From an uncultured Prosthecobacter sp. (GTDB lineage: Bacteria; Verrucomicrobiota; Verrucomicrobiia; Verrucomicrobiales; Verrucomicrobiaceae), in assembly GCA_937941745.1 (NCBI GenBank), contig CALDGV010000294.1, forward strand, positions 1 to 19,606: a DNA stretch of 19,606 nt, in the 5' to 3' direction. The notes under the pieces were generated by a model. That model worked only from the letters and a program-made list of their open reading frames with translations, had not been told where the DNA came from and did not search any database. Positions 17,521 to 19,606 of this stretch are shown here, one piece after another. The position numbers were made by a program, and so were the translations under genes. Positions within the stretch are counted from its first letter, which is position 1; every line of letters begins with the position of its first letter.

Positions 17521-18699
17521 TTACACCTTCACCCAGCTCTTGTTGCGGCTGCTCTGCAGGATGGCTTCGCAGAGTTTGACCTCGTGGTGGCCGTCTTCGG
17601 CGCTGGCAAACAGGGCTGGAGTTGTCTTGCCGCTGGCGATGTGTTCATAAACGGCCCGGTAGTGCATCTTGTGGGCATCACTGAATCCTTCGGGATGCCC
17701 GCCAGGGTAGTCGGTGAAGTTGGCGACGTCCTCCATGAAGCCAGGTGTGGCTCGCTGCAAAATTTGATTGGGTTCGTCGCGCCGCCCCAGAAGGATTTCG
17801 TTCGGCTGCTGCAGATCCCAGCGGACGCTTCCCTTGGTGCCGTAGATGCCCAGTCCAAGGCTGCATTTCCACCCTGCTGCCACCTGGGAGATGCTTGCGT
17901 TGGCGTGGACGCCATCTGCAAATCCGTGCTTCGCCTTGCCGAACTTCAGCAGGACGCTCCCGAAATCTTCAGTGTCCACCTTGTAGGGCACCATGGTCTT
18001 GGGATCGATTTTGGCAAAAGTCTGAACTTCGCCTTTCGGGCGGAGGCGCTGTTTGTGAAAAGTTTCAATGTGAGCGAAGACGTTGGTGGCCCTGGAGCCA
18101 AGGATGAAACTGACTGCGTCAATCCAGTGGGTTCCAATGTCCCCGACGGCGCGAAGTTTGCCACCCTCGCTGGATAGCACACGCCAGTTGTAATCAGTTT
18201 CGTGGAGCAGCCAGTCCTGAAAGAAGTGTCCTTGAACATGGATGATTTTGCCGAGGTCGCCTCTTTCCACCATGGCTCGCATCTGCAGCACGGCCGGGAA
18301 GAACCGGCACATGTAGTTCACCGCGAAGACCGGGCCCTTTTTACCTCCTTTTCGGACGGCATCCACCACCAGTGATGTTTCGCTCGTCTTCATGCCCAGC
18401 GGCTTTTCGCAAATCACATGCTTGCCCATTTCAAGCGCTTTGAGGCATTGCTCTACATGCACCTTGTTGGGAGAGGTGATGTGCACGACATCCACATTAG
18501 GGCTGGCGTACATCGCCTCAAAGTCATAGTCGCCGTACACTTCAGGGATGCCCCAAAGGTCGCCCACTTGACGGGCGCTTTTGCTGGAACCACAGATGGC
18601 TGTGACCTGGATGCCGAGGCGTTTCAGAGCTTCGATGTGCACAGGGCCGATAAAGCCGGTGCCGATGATGCCAGCGCGAAGTTGGTGTAGAGGTTTCAT
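17521..18699 (-). CDS. Gfo/Idh/MocA family NAD(P)-dependent oxidoreductase
   Basis: A 392-residue dehydrogenase of the Gfo/Idh/MocA family (PF01408 plus the C-terminal half PF02894/PF22725 type). The nucleotide-binding loop is GIIGTGFIGPVH (10-21), the catalytic-type Lys lies in CEKPLG (K99), and the later active-site pair is in GDIGTHWIDA (D187, H191). The family oxidises or reduces hydroxyls of sugars, inositols and related compounds; the substrate here is not known. There is no signal peptide, unlike many exported members in this phylum, so it is cytoplasmic. The ATG at 18699 has GAGG five bases upstream. It is divergent from tdh, and the two genes share a 122-base regulatory gap that contains a palindrome; the enzyme may belong to the same regulon. 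Confidence 0.92.
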   Translation of the reverse strand: MKPLHQLRAGIIGTGFIGPVHIEALKRLGIQVTAICGSSKSARQVGDLWGIPEVYGDYDFEAMYASPNVDVVHITSPNKVHVEQCLKALEMGKHVICEKPLGMKTSETSLVVDAVRKGGKKGPVFAVNYMCRFFPAVLQMRAMVERGDLGKIIHVQGHFFQDWLLHETDYNWRVLSSEGGKLRAVGDIGTHWIDAVSFILGSRATNVFAHIETFHKQRLRPKGEVQTFAKIDPKTMVPYKVDTEDFGSVLLKFGKAKHGFADGVHANASISQVAAGWKCSLGLGIYGTKGSVRWDLQQPNEILLGRRDEPNQILQRATPGFMEDVANFTDYPGGHPEGFSDAHKMHYRAVYEHIASGKTTPALFASAEDGHHEVKLCEAILQSSRNKSWVKV

Positions 18700-18798
18700 G
18701 GAGGCCTCATCTCTACGAAAGGACTCCCCCTGCCAGCAATCCCTTTGCGAAGAATCTGTTGTGACGAAGTGAGAAATGACTTGCTGTTATATAAGAAA

Positions 18799-18820
18799 AT
18801 ATTCCATTATAATGAAATAT
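18799..18820. promoter_or_regulatory. Imperfect 22-bp palindrome over the tdh -10 region, candidate operator
   Basis: The half-sites ATATTCCATTA and TAATGAAATAT are inverted copies with one mismatched pair out of eleven. The centre, ATTATAAT, gives a consensus TATAAT on both strands (18808-18813 for plus, 18806-18811 for minus). A protein dimer bound here would block the -10 element of tdh. No gene for a regulator lies in the window. Confidence 0.6.
18808..18813 (+). promoter_or_regulatory. TATAAT -10 box of tdh, implying a leaderless transcript
   Basis: A consensus TATAAT ends 8 bases before the tdh ATG at 18822. Transcription would start at or within a few bases of the start codon, and no Shine-Dalgarno is present. 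The -35 is poor: TTGCTG at 18781-18786 would need a 21-base spacer. Confidence 0.5.
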
Positions 18821-18821
18821 C

Positions 18822-19606
<785 letters not shown>

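Overview
The window looks like ordinary chromosome from a member of the Verrucomicrobiota, probably near Prosthecobacter/Verrucomicrobium. This is an inference. It rests on a planctomycete/verrucomicrobial-type cytochrome protein (PSCyt1-DUF1549-DUF1553), Tat-exported sugar-isomerase-like and lactonase proteins, a Bacteroidetes-like topoisomerase IV ParE, moderately high GC, and the near absence of Shine-Dalgarno sequences. I see no prophage, insertion sequence, CRISPR array, tRNA or rRNA. There are 18 supportable protein genes; the first and last are cut by the window edges.

Left part (1-4900). A Tat-exported lactonase-type beta-propeller (minus strand, 3' end missing) is divergent from an AI-2E/PerM-family membrane protein. 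Next come a lipoprotein L,D-transpeptidase and a TSUP-family permease that starts 10 bases later at a TTG codon. The permease converges, with a 3-base gap, on a Tat-exported sugar isomerase/epimerase-like TIM barrel.

Middle (4897-10800). A short NfeD-like protein and the flotillin-like FloA form a membrane-microdomain pair closed by a hairpin. A Tm-1-like (UPF0261) ATP-binding protein follows, then a 951-residue secreted protein with three Cys-His heme-type motifs, Big2-like domains, DUF1549 and DUF1553, closed by a strong intrinsic terminator.

Right-middle (10830-17510). A DUF1573 protein and a membrane-anchored rhodanese form a translationally coupled minus-strand pair, divergent from an M19 dipeptidase. 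The ribosomal operon rplM-rpsI follows, with a recognisable promoter and a bidirectional terminator. Then nadA (quinolinate synthase) and parE (topoisomerase IV subunit B) are divergently arranged.

Right end (17521-19606). A Gfo/Idh/MocA oxidoreductase is divergent from L-threonine 3-dehydrogenase (tdh, cut by the window end). The AT-rich gap between them holds an imperfect 22-bp palindrome over the likely tdh -10 box, and tdh may be transcribed without a leader. This is the most distinctive regulatory signal in the window.

Most genes are housekeeping or belong to known families. I found no convincing undescribed multi-gene system. The best leads are the tdh operator, SD-independent start contexts in 14 of 18 genes, and the DUF1573-rhodanese pair.
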